Shown here piece after piece: positions 1-7,625 of a DNA stretch of 64,000 nt; the stretch's first letter is position 1, and each line of letters begins with the position of its first letter. The translations under genes and the position numbers were made by a program. The DNA is taken from NCBI GenBank assembly GCA_017432565.1, contig JAFRIW010000056.1, positions 124,001 through 188,000 of the forward strand, in the 5' to 3' direction. The notes beneath the pieces are model-generated. The model was not told where the DNA came from and searched no databases. It was given only the letters and a program-made list of their open reading frames with translations. The stretch comes from Lachnospiraceae bacterium. GTDB taxonomy: Bacteria > Bacillota > Clostridia > Lachnospirales > Lachnospiraceae.

Positions 1-510
1 ACCGGTGATATTTCCCTGATGGATGCGAGCGATGCCGCGAACTATGTTCAGGAACAGACCGGTGAAAACGTCAATATTATCTTCGGTGCTGCTTTTGATG
101 AGACCAAGAACGATGCCTGCACCATTACGGTAATCGCAACCGGAATCGGCAACAGAAAGCCGGAGAAGGCACCTCAGCAGAGCCAGCAGGCTTTCGCCGC
201 ATTCGGTCAGCAGGGCTTCCAGCAGGCACCTCAGGTGGCATATCCCGGATACGGCCAGCAGCCCATGCAGCAGCAGATGCCGCAGGGATATCCGCAGCAG
301 ACCGGTTACCAGGCTGCTCCGCAGTTCCAGCCGCAGCAGGCTCCCTATGTGCAGCCCGGCTATCAGACACAGCCGCAGGCACCGGTGACTCCCGAGCCTC
401 AGAGACAGATTACGAGACCCGCACCCGATTTTAACACCGGCGAAATCCGCACAGACGGACTCCGCTCCATCGAGATCCCTTCGTTCATGAGAAAAGACGG
501 GGATAAGTAA
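1..510 (+). CDS. ftsZ: Cell division protein FtsZ, C-terminal part (5' end outside window)
   Basis: Open from base 1 in frame 1, so the gene starts upstream of the window. FtsZ is the tubulin-like GTPase that forms the division ring. The first ~55 residues match the end of the FtsZ C-terminal domain (ACTITVIATGIG). A long linker of about 90 residues follows, very rich in Gln, Pro, Tyr and Gly. The protein ends in the conserved membrane-tether-binding peptide IEIPSFMRK, which in other bacteria binds FtsA, SepF or ZapD. The GTPase domain is not visible here. Only the linker composition is unusual; the identification rests on both conserved ends of the visible part. Confidence 0.93.
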   Translation, partial: TGDISLMDASDAANYVQEQTGENVNIIFGAAFDETKNDACTITVIATGIGNRKPEKAPQQSQQAFAAFGQQGFQQAPQVAYPGYGQQPMQQQMPQGYPQQTGYQAAPQFQPQQAPYVQPGYQTQPQAPVTPEPQRQITRPAPDFNTGEIRTDGLRSIEIPSFMRKDGDK

Positions 511-547
511 ATCCGGGTCATTCAATTCGATTTACAAAAATTAATGC

Positions 548-576
548 TTGAAACGGAAATGCATTTTTATTATAAT
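548..576 (+). promoter_or_regulatory. Sigma-A promoter of tRNA-Ala
   Basis: TTGAAA (548-553), 17 bases, then a perfect TATAAT (571-576). The predicted transcription start lies a few bases before the tRNA at 588. The -10 box sits partly inside the right arm of a 10-bp inverted repeat (556-565 / 574-583). Confidence 0.8.
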
Positions 577-583
577 GCATTTC
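556..583. repeat. 10-bp inverted repeat overlapping the tRNA-Ala promoter
   Basis: GAAATGCATT at 556-565 is repeated as its exact reverse complement at 574-583, with 8 bases between. It spans the -35/-10 spacer and the -10 box. No T-run follows, so it is not a normal terminator. It may be an operator-like palindrome or chance in an AT-rich stretch. Confidence 0.5.
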
Positions 584-587
584 GTTC

Positions 588-660
588 GGGGTCATAGCTC
601 AGCTGGGAGAGCGCTGCGTTCGCAACGCAGAGGTCGTGGGTTCGAATCCCATTGGCTCCA
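588..660 (+). tRNA. tRNA-Ala (anticodon CGC)
   Basis: Full cloverleaf of 73 nt: acceptor GGGGTCA pairs with TGGCTCC (one G-U pair), D stem GCTC/GAGC, anticodon stem CTGCG/CGCAG with loop TTCGCAA, T arm GTGGG-TTCGAAT-CCCAT. The anticodon at 621-623 is CGC, which reads GCG. CCA is not encoded. A consensus promoter and a terminator flank it, so it is a single-gene transcript. Confidence 0.96.
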
Positions 661-661
661 T

Positions 662-698
662 AAAAAAGGGATCTGTCAGAAGGACAGATCCTTTTTTT
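662..698 (+). terminator. Rho-independent terminator after tRNA-Ala
   Basis: A perfect 9-bp stem GGATCTGTC / GACAGATCC (669-677 / 683-691) with a 5-nt loop, preceded by an A-run and followed by seven T. Confidence 0.92.
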
Positions 699-770
699 AT
701 GTCTTTTCATTTTCCCGGAACCGGGTCCCAGGACCGCATGAAAATGCGGGCCTGCATTTGTCTGTTTAAG

Positions 771-799
771 TTGAAATACGATGCTTTTATATTTATAAT
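771..799 (+). promoter_or_regulatory. Sigma-A promoter of the DUF1508 repeat protein
   Basis: TTGAAA (771-776), a 17-base spacer and TATAAT (794-799). It gives a leader of about 60 nt to the start codon at 866. Confidence 0.8.
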
Positions 800-865
800 T
801 ATATTGATATGCGGTACCAGAGAACGGTTTATAAGGAGGAGAGTCAGTCAGATCAGGAGGTTGTT

Positions 866-2566
866 ATGGGGACATTTATGATTCGGAATACGGACACCGG
901 TACCAAGTTCGATTTACTGGGGGAAGACGGACAGTTTCTGGCAGGGTCACAGGTTTATAAGACAATCAAGACCTGCCGGAACGGCATCGAGAGCGTAAAG
1001 GTCTGCGCACCTGCCGCAATGCTTGAGGATCAGACAGAAGCCGGATTTGCGGTACAGAAGAGCCCGAAGTTCGAGATGTACAAGGATGCCGCAGGTGAGC
1101 TGCGCTACCGCCTTCGTTCCAGAAACGGACAGATTATCGCATCCGGAAATTCTTTCGGAACGAAAGAAGAGTGTCTGGAGGTCATTGATGCGATTCGGGC
1201 AGCGGCACCGGACGCACCCGTGATCCGAGAGGACGGCAGAGGAAGAGGTCGTACAGCTGGTGCAGTAAAGGAGGCTGAAGCTGCTGCCGCAGCAGAAGTA
1301 GTCAGCCTGATTCCGGAGAGCTTTATCGCCGGGGAAGGAGTAAGAAGCATTCCCGAAGCGGCAGAGACAGGCTCGGAAACAGTGGGGGTTATCGTGGAAG
1401 AGATTAAACAGACAACAGAAGAAATCGTAGAGGAAACCACAGAGACTGCAGCAGAAGCTGCAGCAGCCGTATCCGAAGTCGCCGGAGCGGCAGAGGAAAA
1501 GGCCGCAGAAGTCGTCGAAGCCGCAGGAGAAAAAGCTGAGGAGGCTGTCGAGGCTGTGGAAGAAAAGGCGGAGGAAGTCGTCGAAGTCGTCGAAGCTGCA
1601 GAAGAGAAGGCGGATGAAGTCGTTGAAGCTGTGGAAGAGAAGGCAGAGGAAGTCGTCGAAGCCGCAGAAGAAAAGGCGGATGAAGTCGTCGAAGCTGCGG
1701 AAGAAAAGGCGGATGAAGTCGTCGAAGCTGCAGAAGAGAAGGCGGATGAAGCCGCCGAAGCTGTCGAAGAGACCGCGGAAGAAGCCGAAGAGGAAGCAGA
1801 AGCAGTAGAAGAGACTGCGGACGAAGCGGAAGAAGCCGACGGGGAAGAGGATGAAGAATCCGATGAGGAAGACGGCGAGGAGGGCGAAGAGGAAGAGCCG
1901 AAGGAAACCAATTACCGCGTCCTTACGGTTCTGTTCGGAGCCGCTGCTGCTCTGTGCTGCATCCTGGCAATCTGCTTCGGCGTAAAATCTGCTTCTCTGC
2001 AGAAGAATGTGGACCTTCTGACTGCCGAGAAAGAGCAGATGGAAGTTATTCTGGCCGAGAAGAATGCACAGGCGGAGAACGCACTGGTTGAGAGAGGCAT
2101 TCTGATTGACGAAAAAGAAGAACTGACAGCAGAAGCGGAAGAGTTGAGCAAGTCTGTCGAGGAACTCACACAGGCCACTGCGATTCTGCAGGAAGAGAAT
2201 GATGAGCTGAAAGGCCAGATCCACAATACGATCGAAGGCATCGAAGGCATTCTGAGTGATCTGAAAGCGACCGCAGGCATTGAGGACGAAGCAATCCTTG
2301 AGGAAGATGTTCAGGAAGCGGAAGTGGAGGAGATCGAGCTGATCGAGGAACCTGCCGCCGAGGAAGCCGCTCCCGAAGCCGAGGCCGCAGAAGAAGCCGC
2401 CGGCGAAGAGGAAGTGCAGCCGGAAGAACAGAACGAAGCGGCAGCAACCGAGATTGAAGAAACTGCCCCCGAGGAAGAAGCAGGCTTTACGAATGTCAGC
2501 GAAAACCTCAAGGACCAGCTGAAGCAGGAAATGATGGCCGGCATGCAGTCCGCCGGACAGCCGTAA
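866..2566 (+). CDS. Membrane protein with tandem DUF1508 domains and 11-residue Glu/Ala repeats
   Basis: A 566-residue protein. ATG 866 was chosen over the in-frame ATG 809 because AGGAGG lies at 855-860. Visible parts in order: two DUF1508 (YegP-like) units, residues ~3-50 and ~72-120, the second with YRLRSRNGQIIAS; a charged linker; nine helical repeats of the EVVEAAEEKAD type (residues ~204-305); a very acidic stretch; one transmembrane segment at ~350-373; a coiled coil (~375-460); and an Ala/Glu-rich tail. There is no signal peptide. The family has no firm function; DUF1508 is a small fold found in YegP. A structural or envelope-spanning role is inference. It has its own promoter and terminator, so it is monocistronic. 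Confidence 0.85.
   Translation: MGTFMIRNTDTGTKFDLLGEDGQFLAGSQVYKTIKTCRNGIESVKVCAPAAMLEDQTEAGFAVQKSPKFEMYKDAAGELRYRLRSRNGQIIASGNSFGTKEECLEVIDAIRAAAPDAPVIREDGRGRGRTAGAVKEAEAAAAAEVVSLIPESFIAGEGVRSIPEAAETGSETVGVIVEEIKQTTEEIVEETTETAAEAAAAVSEVAGAAEEKAAEVVEAAGEKAEEAVEAVEEKAEEVVEVVEAAEEKADEVVEAVEEKAEEVVEAAEEKADEVVEAAEEKADEVVEAAEEKADEAAEAVEETAEEAEEEAEAVEETADEAEEADGEEDEESDEEDGEEGEEEEPKETNYRVLTVLFGAAAALCCILAICFGVKSASLQKNVDLLTAEKEQMEVILAEKNAQAENALVERGILIDEKEELTAEAEELSKSVEELTQATAILQEENDELKGQIHNTIEGIEGILSDLKATAGIEDEAILEEDVQEAEVEEIELIEEPAAEEAAPEAEAAEEAAGEEEVQPEEQNEAAATEIEETAPEEEAGFTNVSENLKDQLKQEMMAGMQSAGQP
1475..1780 (+). repeat. Nine 33-bp-type coding repeats (11-residue hendecads)
   Basis: Eight units of 33 bases and one of 42 bases encode EVVEAAEEKAD and close variants. 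Three consecutive units at 1649-1747 are identical at protein level. A strict 11-residue period with A/V at fixed positions is typical of long amphipathic helices or right-handed coiled coils. The near-identical DNA units could expand or contract by slippage. Confidence 0.85.
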
Positions 2567-2594
2567 AAAACAGGTCAGTAAGTTCAGAGAATTT

Positions 2595-2632
2595 AAAAGA
2601 AGCGCTCCGGTTCAGACCGGAGCGCTTCTTTT
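2595..2632. terminator. Bidirectional terminator between convergent genes
   Basis: A 12-bp perfect stem GAAGCGCTCCGG / CCGGAGCGCTTC with loop TTCAGA, flanked by AAAA (2595-2598) and TTTT (2629-2632). It can end transcription of the gene to the left (plus) and of the permease to the right (minus). Confidence 0.9.
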
Positions 2633-2685
2633 ATGAAGTGTTCATCTGGCGCGGGCAGTCAGGCTGCCGCCGCCGGCTCACCGGC

Positions 2686-4053
2686 TTATTGGAAACCGGT
2701 GACCAGGACAACGATTCTCAGAGCAAACAGAACGAAGATAACCCACATAATCGGGGAGACGTCCTTTGCCTTGCCCGTGAAGACCTTCAGCAGAACCCAT
2801 GCCAGGATTGCAAACATGATACCGGTTGCGATGGAGTAGGTCATGGGCATCATCAGCAGTGCGAGATAAGCACCGGCGCTGTCAGCGATATCGCCGTCAA
2901 AATGAATCTTCGTAGCGGACTGCAGCATCAGCATACCGACATAAATCAGAGCCGGAGAGGTTGCGAAGCTGGGGATGGCCAGGAAGATCGGGGAAAGGAA
3001 CAGGGAAAGCAGGAACATGAGACCGGTCACTACGGAAGTAAGTCCGGTGCGTCCGCCTGAAGCAACACCTGCGCTGGATTCGACGAAAGAGGTAACAGTG
3101 GAGGTACCCAGAAGAGCACCGGCTGTAGTGCCGATTGCGTCCGCCATCAGGACTTTGCCGACGCGCGGAAGAGTTCCGTCCTCATTCAGCAGATTTGCCT
3201 TGTCAGCGACACCGACAACGGTTCCGATGGTGTCGAACAGGTCTACGTACAGGAAACTGAAGGTGATTGCAACAAACTGTACCAGATGAGAAGCAGCCCA
3301 GCCAAAATTCAGCTTGAAAGCGGTATCTTTCAGACCGGACAGCTGCAGACCGGCGGAAAAGTTCGGGAATACACTGTAAACGCCTGCTTCCGGATTGACA
3401 ACATACCAGCCGGTTGCCTCAGCGATCATGCCGAGAACCCAGGTCAGCAGAATACCGATCAGGACGGCGCCGCGCACGTTGTAGTGAACCAGGACCAGAA
3501 TAATGATAAAACCGATCAGGCAGAGGGTGACGGAAGGATCCGAGAAATCACCGAGATTCAGTGTGGTTGCACCGGTGTTGTTGATGACACCTGCGTTTAC
3601 CAAACCGATCATGGCGACGAACAGGCCGATGCCTGCGGAGATACCCAGCTTCATGTTCTGCGGAATTCCGTTAATAATGGATTCGCGGAACTTGAACAGG
3701 GACATCACAATAAAGATGACACCTTCCACGAAAACAGCTGTCAGAGCAACGGTAAACGCGTTCGCGTCGCCGCCGAGCTCACCCAGACAGACGGTGTACG
3801 CAAAGTACGCATTCAGTCCGAGACCAGCGGAAAGAGCAATCGGATAGTTGGCCAGGAATGCCATGACGAAGGTTGCCAGTGCAGATGCGATCGCTGTGGC
3901 AACGAATACGCCGCTGGGATTCATGACAGTACCCAGAATGCTCGGGTTGACGGCCAGAATGTACGCCATGGCAAGGAAGGTGGTCAGACCGGCCATCACC
4001 TCTGTGCGGACATCTGTCCCATGCTCTTTGAGCTTGAAATACTTTTCCAACAT
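2686..4053 (-). CDS. NCS2/AzgA-type purine (hypoxanthine/guanine) permease
   Basis: A 455-residue, highly hydrophobic protein with about 12-14 predicted membrane segments. It starts MLEKYFKLKEHGTDVRTEV and has the family features GLGLNAYFA, VDLFDTIGT and SAGVASGGRTGLTS, which place it in the AzgA/PbuG branch of the nucleobase:cation symporters. It is predicted to import hypoxanthine, guanine or adenine. The start at 4053 is supported by AGGAGG just upstream; an upstream in-frame ATG at 4149 has no such site. It is alone on this strand between divergent and convergent neighbours. I looked for a purine riboswitch in the 5' region and did not find one. The exact substrate is inferred. Confidence 0.93.
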   Translation of the reverse strand: MLEKYFKLKEHGTDVRTEVMAGLTTFLAMAYILAVNPSILGTVMNPSGVFVATAIASALATFVMAFLANYPIALSAGLGLNAYFAYTVCLGELGGDANAFTVALTAVFVEGVIFIVMSLFKFRESIINGIPQNMKLGISAGIGLFVAMIGLVNAGVINNTGATTLNLGDFSDPSVTLCLIGFIIILVLVHYNVRGAVLIGILLTWVLGMIAEATGWYVVNPEAGVYSVFPNFSAGLQLSGLKDTAFKLNFGWAASHLVQFVAITFSFLYVDLFDTIGTVVGVADKANLLNEDGTLPRVGKVLMADAIGTTAGALLGTSTVTSFVESSAGVASGGRTGLTSVVTGLMFLLSLFLSPIFLAIPSFATSPALIYVGMLMLQSATKIHFDGDIADSAGAYLALLMMPMTYSIATGIMFAILAWVLLKVFTGKAKDVSPIMWVIFVLFALRIVVLVTGFQ

Positions 4054-4105
4054 AGTGTTTCTCCTCCTCATACGTTGTTGGATAATAATAAACTGCAACC
4101 CACAT

Positions 4106-4132
4106 TTTATAGGAAGCAACCCGGCTTGTCCA
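4106..4132 (-). promoter_or_regulatory. Possible promoter of the purine permease
   Basis: Read on the minus strand: TGGACA, 15 bases, TATAAA. The spacer is short of the usual 17. The leader to the start codon would be about 45 nt. Confidence 0.4.
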
Positions 4133-4283
4133 TGGTACAATTCACACAAAGCGGGGTATCAGAACGGGACAGTTTGAAAAGAACTGTCAGTTTCTGCCCG
4201 GGAGAGGGAGTAATAGTAAACAAAAGAGAGTTCGGAGTGAACGGTATTTTGTAGGATGTTGTCTTTTTCCGCCCCTTGCTTCC

Positions 4284-4312
4284 TTGACGGTCTATAGCGC
4301 AGAAGATATAAT
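4284..4312 (+). promoter_or_regulatory. Sigma-A promoter of the hydrogenase operon
   Basis: TTGACG (4284-4289), 17 bases, TATAAT (4307-4312). The start of transcription would be near 4319, leaving a 38-nt leader with AGGGGG before ATG 4357. It also rules out the in-frame GTG at 4318 as start. I see no internal promoter of similar quality before 12.9 kb. Confidence 0.8.
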
Positions 4313-4356
4313 TATGTGTGGGTTTTTCTAACTATTTTAAAGGGGGAATTCCGAAT

Positions 4357-5439
4357 ATGAGCTATATCATTCCGATTGGGCCGTATCACCCCGCTCTCGA
4401 AGAGCCTGTCCATGCGAGATTGATCGTAGAAGGAGAGGAAATCCGGGATGCGGAGGTTTTTATTGGCTATAATCACCGAGGCATCGAAAAACTCGCTCAG
4501 GAAAGAAACTTCATTCAGACACTGGTGCTGGTGGAGCGTGTCTGCGGAATCTGTTCTCATTCCCATTCGCTGACTTATGCGATGTGCATAGAGAACATTG
4601 CGCAGATGGAAGTTCCGAAGCGAGGGCAGTACATCAGAGTGATCACCGAGGAGCTGGAGCGCATCCATTCTCATCTTCTGTGGATTGGAATTGCGTGTCA
4701 TATCGTCGGTCATGACTCTCTTTTTATGCAGGTCTGGAAAGACCGTGAGCAGACGATGGATACGCTGGAAGCCCTGACCGGCAACCGCGTAAACTATGCG
4801 ATGAACATTATCGGCGGCGCGAGACGCGACATCGATGACGACATGCGCAGACTCATACTTGCGGCTATGGACGATCTGGAAGAGAAGATGAAGCCGATCA
4901 CTTACTGGCTCACCAACGATAAGACGCTGGCGATGCGCACCAAGGGTGTCGGTGTCCTGACAACAGAGGATGCCATCCGCCTCGGCGCCGTAGGACCGCA
5001 TGCGCGTGCTTCAAATGTCAATATTGACGTGCGCCGCGATGCTCCTTACAGCAGCTACGAAGACTTCGAATTTAATGTGCCGGTCGTGGAATCCTGCGAC
5101 GTTTATGCACGTGTCGTCGTGCGTGTCCTGGAGACACTGGAGAGTATCAAAATCATCCGCCAGGCGCTCGAAAAGCTTCCGGAAGGCCCGATCAACCTGG
5201 GCAATAAGATTCCGAAGGTTCCGGCCGGAGAGTTTACCGCAAGACATGAAGCACCGCGCGGACAGCTCTGCTATAAGGTTGTCACGGACGGAGGCCCGAA
5301 CAATTACCGCATCAGTCTGCATGTTCCGACTTTCAAGACAGCACCTACAATTCCGGTCATGCTGCGCGGCAATTCCGTCGCTGATGCCGGCCTGATCGTA
5401 GCTTCGATCGATCCGTGCTTCTCCTGCCTTGACCGGTAA
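4357..5439 (+). CDS. Group 4 [NiFe] hydrogenase large (catalytic) subunit, MbhL/EchE-like
   Basis: A 360-residue protein of the NuoD/hydrogenase large-subunit family. Both nickel-binding motifs are intact: RVCGICSHSH (C63, C66, H70) and DPCFSCLDR (C354, C357). Complex I NuoD lacks these cysteines, so this should be an active hydrogenase subunit that makes H2 from reduced ferredoxin. The protein stops right after the last motif, so it lacks the C-terminal peptide that most [NiFe] hydrogenases have cut off by a protease. It is the first gene of the operon and is followed by hypA. Start ATG 4357 has AGGGGG ten bases upstream. Mbh- versus Ech-type class needs a phylogeny; the Mrp genes downstream favour Mbh-like. 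Confidence 0.92.
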   Translation: MSYIIPIGPYHPALEEPVHARLIVEGEEIRDAEVFIGYNHRGIEKLAQERNFIQTLVLVERVCGICSHSHSLTYAMCIENIAQMEVPKRGQYIRVITEELERIHSHLLWIGIACHIVGHDSLFMQVWKDREQTMDTLEALTGNRVNYAMNIIGGARRDIDDDMRRLILAAMDDLEEKMKPITYWLTNDKTLAMRTKGVGVLTTEDAIRLGAVGPHARASNVNIDVRRDAPYSSYEDFEFNVPVVESCDVYARVVVRVLETLESIKIIRQALEKLPEGPINLGNKIPKVPAGEFTARHEAPRGQLCYKVVTDGGPNNYRISLHVPTFKTAPTIPVMLRGNSVADAGLIVASIDPCFSCLDR

Positions 5440-5453
5440 AGCGGGGTACGGGC

Positions 5454-5795
5454 GTGCATGAGCTTGCTTTGACGGAATACATGCTCCGGACAGCAGGACA
5501 GGCCGCGAAAGAGAACGGCGCGGAGAAAATCCGGATCATTACTCTGTCCGTCGGAATCTACTCAGGGATCGTCCCGGAATATGTTGAGAACTGTTTCCGG
5601 GAAATTTCCGGAGGGACTGCAGCAGAGGGAGCAAAACTTGTTTTCAACGTGCTGCCGGCCCGGATCCGATGCAGAAAATGCGGCGGAGAGTCACAGATTG
5701 ACACCGATACATTCCGGTGTCCGCTGTGCGGAGCAGATGATTTTCAGATGATACAGGGGCGAGAGTTTTATATCGAATCGCTCGAGGCGGAATAA
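5454..5795 (+). CDS. hypA: Hydrogenase nickel insertion chaperone HypA
   Basis: A 113-residue protein of normal HypA length. It delivers Ni2+, with HypB, into the large subunit made by the gene just upstream. The start is GTG at 5454, because it places the invariant Ni-binding His at residue 2 (MHELALTEYM). The zinc site has two CxxC pairs (C73/C76 and C89/C92). The gap to the large subunit is 14 bases. No hypB, C, D, E or F lies in the window, so the other maturation genes must be elsewhere. Its place between the catalytic subunit and the antiporter genes is unusual and suggests that nickel loading is co-regulated with synthesis. Confidence 0.96.
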   Translation: MHELALTEYMLRTAGQAAKENGAEKIRIITLSVGIYSGIVPEYVENCFREISGGTAAEGAKLVFNVLPARIRCRKCGGESQIDTDTFRCPLCGADDFQMIQGREFYIESLEAE

Positions 5796-5815
5796 AAGAA
5801 CAAGAGGTCAGATTT

Positions 5816-6349
5816 ATGAATAAGAACAGGTTTACAGATTGGCTGTCCACGTTTATCCTGTGTTTCCTTTTCTGGTTGCTCCTGGTATTCTCCCTGCAGC
5901 CGAGGGAGATCCTGCTTGGATTAATCGTATCAGCCATTGTCGCATGGGTATCGTGCAGATTCCTGATTCACGAGAGTGCGTTCTACCTTTACAATCCTGT
6001 CCGGTTTGTGCTGCTGTTATTCTACGCAGTCTGCATTTTCCTGGTTGAGCTGATCAAGGCGAATGTAGCGATGGCCAGGATTGTATTAAGCCCCGGACTG
6101 GATGGCTATAAGCCGGGCGTGATCAGGATCCCCGCCGCGAAGAATATCCGATCGCTGTACGGGCTGGATATGGTCGCCAACAGCATTACACTGACACCGG
6201 GAACCATTACGATGGAAGTGGCCGAAGACACGCAGGGCGACAATTATTTTTATGTCCAGTGGGCCAGCGTCGAGGAGACGGACCGTGAAAAGGCCGGCGA
6301 TATCATCAAAGGCCGGATGGAAAACTGGATTGGGAGGATCTGGAGATGA
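5816..6349 (+). CDS. mnhE: Mrp/Mnh antiporter-type subunit E (MbhA-like)
   Basis: A 177-residue protein with two or three N-terminal membrane segments (residues ~10-75) and a soluble C-terminal part with the MnhE signature NSITLTPGT. In Mrp antiporters and Mbh hydrogenases, subunit E is a small membrane subunit packed against the ion-translocating core. It opens a run of six small antiporter-type genes in the order E, F, G, D, E', B, the same as mbhA to mbhF of Pyrococcus. Its stop overlaps the start of the next gene by four bases (ATGA), so the two are translationally coupled. Confidence 0.92.
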   Translation: MNKNRFTDWLSTFILCFLFWLLLVFSLQPREILLGLIVSAIVAWVSCRFLIHESAFYLYNPVRFVLLLFYAVCIFLVELIKANVAMARIVLSPGLDGYKPGVIRIPAAKNIRSLYGLDMVANSITLTPGTITMEVAEDTQGDNYFYVQWASVEETDREKAGDIIKGRMENWIGRIWR

Positions 6350-6600
6350 CAGCTTTACTGATCGGAGCAATTATCTATGTCATTCTTGATTTTGCGCTGC
6401 TGTACAGAATCTTCAGGGGTCCGACAGCCGCAGACAGAATGTGCGCAGCGGATGCGCTGGATCTGACGACCGCGACGGCACTGGTCATGTATGCCCTGTA
6501 TACGGGCCGCGCCATTTATCTGGACGTTGGACTGGTTGTAGCGCTGCTTGGATTCGTAGGGACGGTTTTCGTATCCCGTTATCTGGAGGGCAGAATATGA
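6346..6600 (+). CDS. mnhF: Mrp/Mnh antiporter-type subunit F (MbhB-like)
   Basis: An 84-residue protein with three membrane segments and the family motif RGPTAADRMCAADALD, which is near-invariant in MnhF/MrpF. It is predicted to belong to the ion-pumping membrane arm. It overlaps mnhE by four bases at its start and mnhG by four bases at its end. Length is normal for the family. Confidence 0.93.
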   Translation: MTALLIGAIIYVILDFALLYRIFRGPTAADRMCAADALDLTTATALVMYALYTGRAIYLDVGLVVALLGFVGTVFVSRYLEGRI

Positions 6601-6971
6601 ATATCGCAGTGACAATATTTCTTGTGATCGGCGCCTTCTTCACATTTGTCGGCGCCCTGGGCGTGCTCCGGATGCCTGATGTTTTCGGACGTCTGCAGGC
6701 TTCCACCTGCATCGCGACGCTGGGCACGATCAATATCGTGATTGCCGGCGTCCTGTATGCGGCTTCCAGCGATATGTCTGCCGGCGTCATTGTAAAGCTG
6801 GTCCTGTTCGGCCTGCTTGTGATCCTGACAAACCCGGTCAGCAACCACGCGCTCTGCAAGGCTGCATATCATATGGGCATCCGCCCCGAGAAGGGCTTTG
6901 AGCCGGATGACTACGCAGCGGATTTCGGCGCAGCTGACGACGCAGAGAATGAAGTAAAGGAGGAAGCATAA
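6597..6971 (+). CDS. mnhG: Mrp/Mnh antiporter-type subunit G (MbhC-like)
   Basis: A 124-residue protein with three membrane segments and the MnhG motifs GALGVLRMPDVFGRLQAST and LTNPVSNHAL. The start at 6597 forms an ATGA overlap with the stop of mnhF; a longer in-frame version from 6441 would overlap almost all of mnhF. The last ~30 residues are acidic and probably cytoplasmic. It is a structural subunit of the antiporter-type module. Confidence 0.93.
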   Translation: MNIAVTIFLVIGAFFTFVGALGVLRMPDVFGRLQASTCIATLGTINIVIAGVLYAASSDMSAGVIVKLVLFGLLVILTNPVSNHALCKAAYHMGIRPEKGFEPDDYAADFGAADDAENEVKEEA

Positions 6972-6972
6972 C

Positions 6973-7260
6973 ATGAGCGGAATCCTGGTAGTAGTACTGA
7001 ACACCCTGGTTGTAATCGGAATCATCGCTTCCGCGATCGTTACCGTGCAGGCCCGGAAGCTGATCGATTCTGTCATCGCACTTGCAGCAACCGGCACTTT
7101 CGTAGGCCTTGAGTTTATCCTGCTGCAGGCGCCGGATGTCGCCATCGCGGAGGTCGCGGTCGGAGCGGTGCTCTCGACGGTTCTGTATATCATTGCGCTC
7201 CGCAAGGTGAATGCAGACCGGGAAGATGACGAGGACGAGAAAGGAGGAACAGAAGCATGA
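6973..7260 (+). CDS. DUF4040 subunit of membrane-bound hydrogenase (MbhD-like)
   Basis: A 95-residue protein with three membrane segments and the DUF4040 signature LLQAPDVAIAEVAVG. DUF4040 corresponds to part of the C-terminal region of MrpA; in Mbh hydrogenases it is a separate gene, mbhD, as here. It starts two bases after mnhG ends and overlaps the next gene by four bases. The C-terminal 18 residues are charged and cytoplasmic. No full-length MrpA gene is present, which is typical of Mbh complexes rather than of stand-alone antiporters. Confidence 0.9.
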   Translation: MSGILVVVLNTLVVIGIIASAIVTVQARKLIDSVIALAATGTFVGLEFILLQAPDVAIAEVAVGAVLSTVLYIIALRKVNADREDDEDEKGGTEA

Positions 7261-7625
7261 ATTCTCCTAAATTCAAAAAATGGGCCATTATCATCAGCTG
7301 TGCGCTGATCGTCATCATCGGATTGATTGCGGCGTTCAAAATGGCAGCAACGCCTTCTTCCTATAATGGTGAAGGTGTGGATGTGGTCAGCCTGTATGAG
7401 AACCCGACTGTGCATGAAGAGGAAGATGCGGACGGCGTGGCTGCGGTCATCGTCAACGAGCATGAAGAAGAGACTGCGGCAGACAACGTTGTGTACTCCG
7501 TCGTCTTCAACTTCAGAGGATATGATACCCTCGGCGAGTCCTTTATTCTGATTGCCGCGATTGCCGGTTCTCTGGCTATCCTCAGAAAGAGCACTGTAGG
7601 AAAGGAGGAAGCACAGAATGAATAA
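7257..7625 (+). CDS. Membrane-bound hydrogenase subunit MbhE-like
   Basis: A 122-residue protein: an N-terminal membrane helix (residues ~9-28), an outside-facing acidic loop, then VVFNFRGYDTLGE and a second helix. The FRGYDTLGE motif is shared by MbhE of archaeal hydrogenases and the end of MrpA. With the preceding DUF4040 gene it makes up the split MrpA C-terminal region. It overlaps its upstream neighbour by four bases and its downstream neighbour by eight, consistent with coupled translation. Confidence 0.87.
   Translation: MNSPKFKKWAIIISCALIVIIGLIAAFKMAATPSSYNGEGVDVVSLYENPTVHEEEDADGVAAVIVNEHEEETAADNVVYSVVFNFRGYDTLGESFILIAAIAGSLAILRKSTVGKEEAQNE

Noticed and set aside
947..2224. Long antisense reading frame (425 codons) opposite the repeat protein
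   Set aside because: It mirrors the GAA/GCA-rich repeats of the plus-strand gene, has a Phe/Ser-rich nonsense composition, and lacks a ribosome site.
4054..4283. Purine riboswitch before the permease
   Set aside because: I could not find the conserved core bases or the three-stem pattern on the minus strand.
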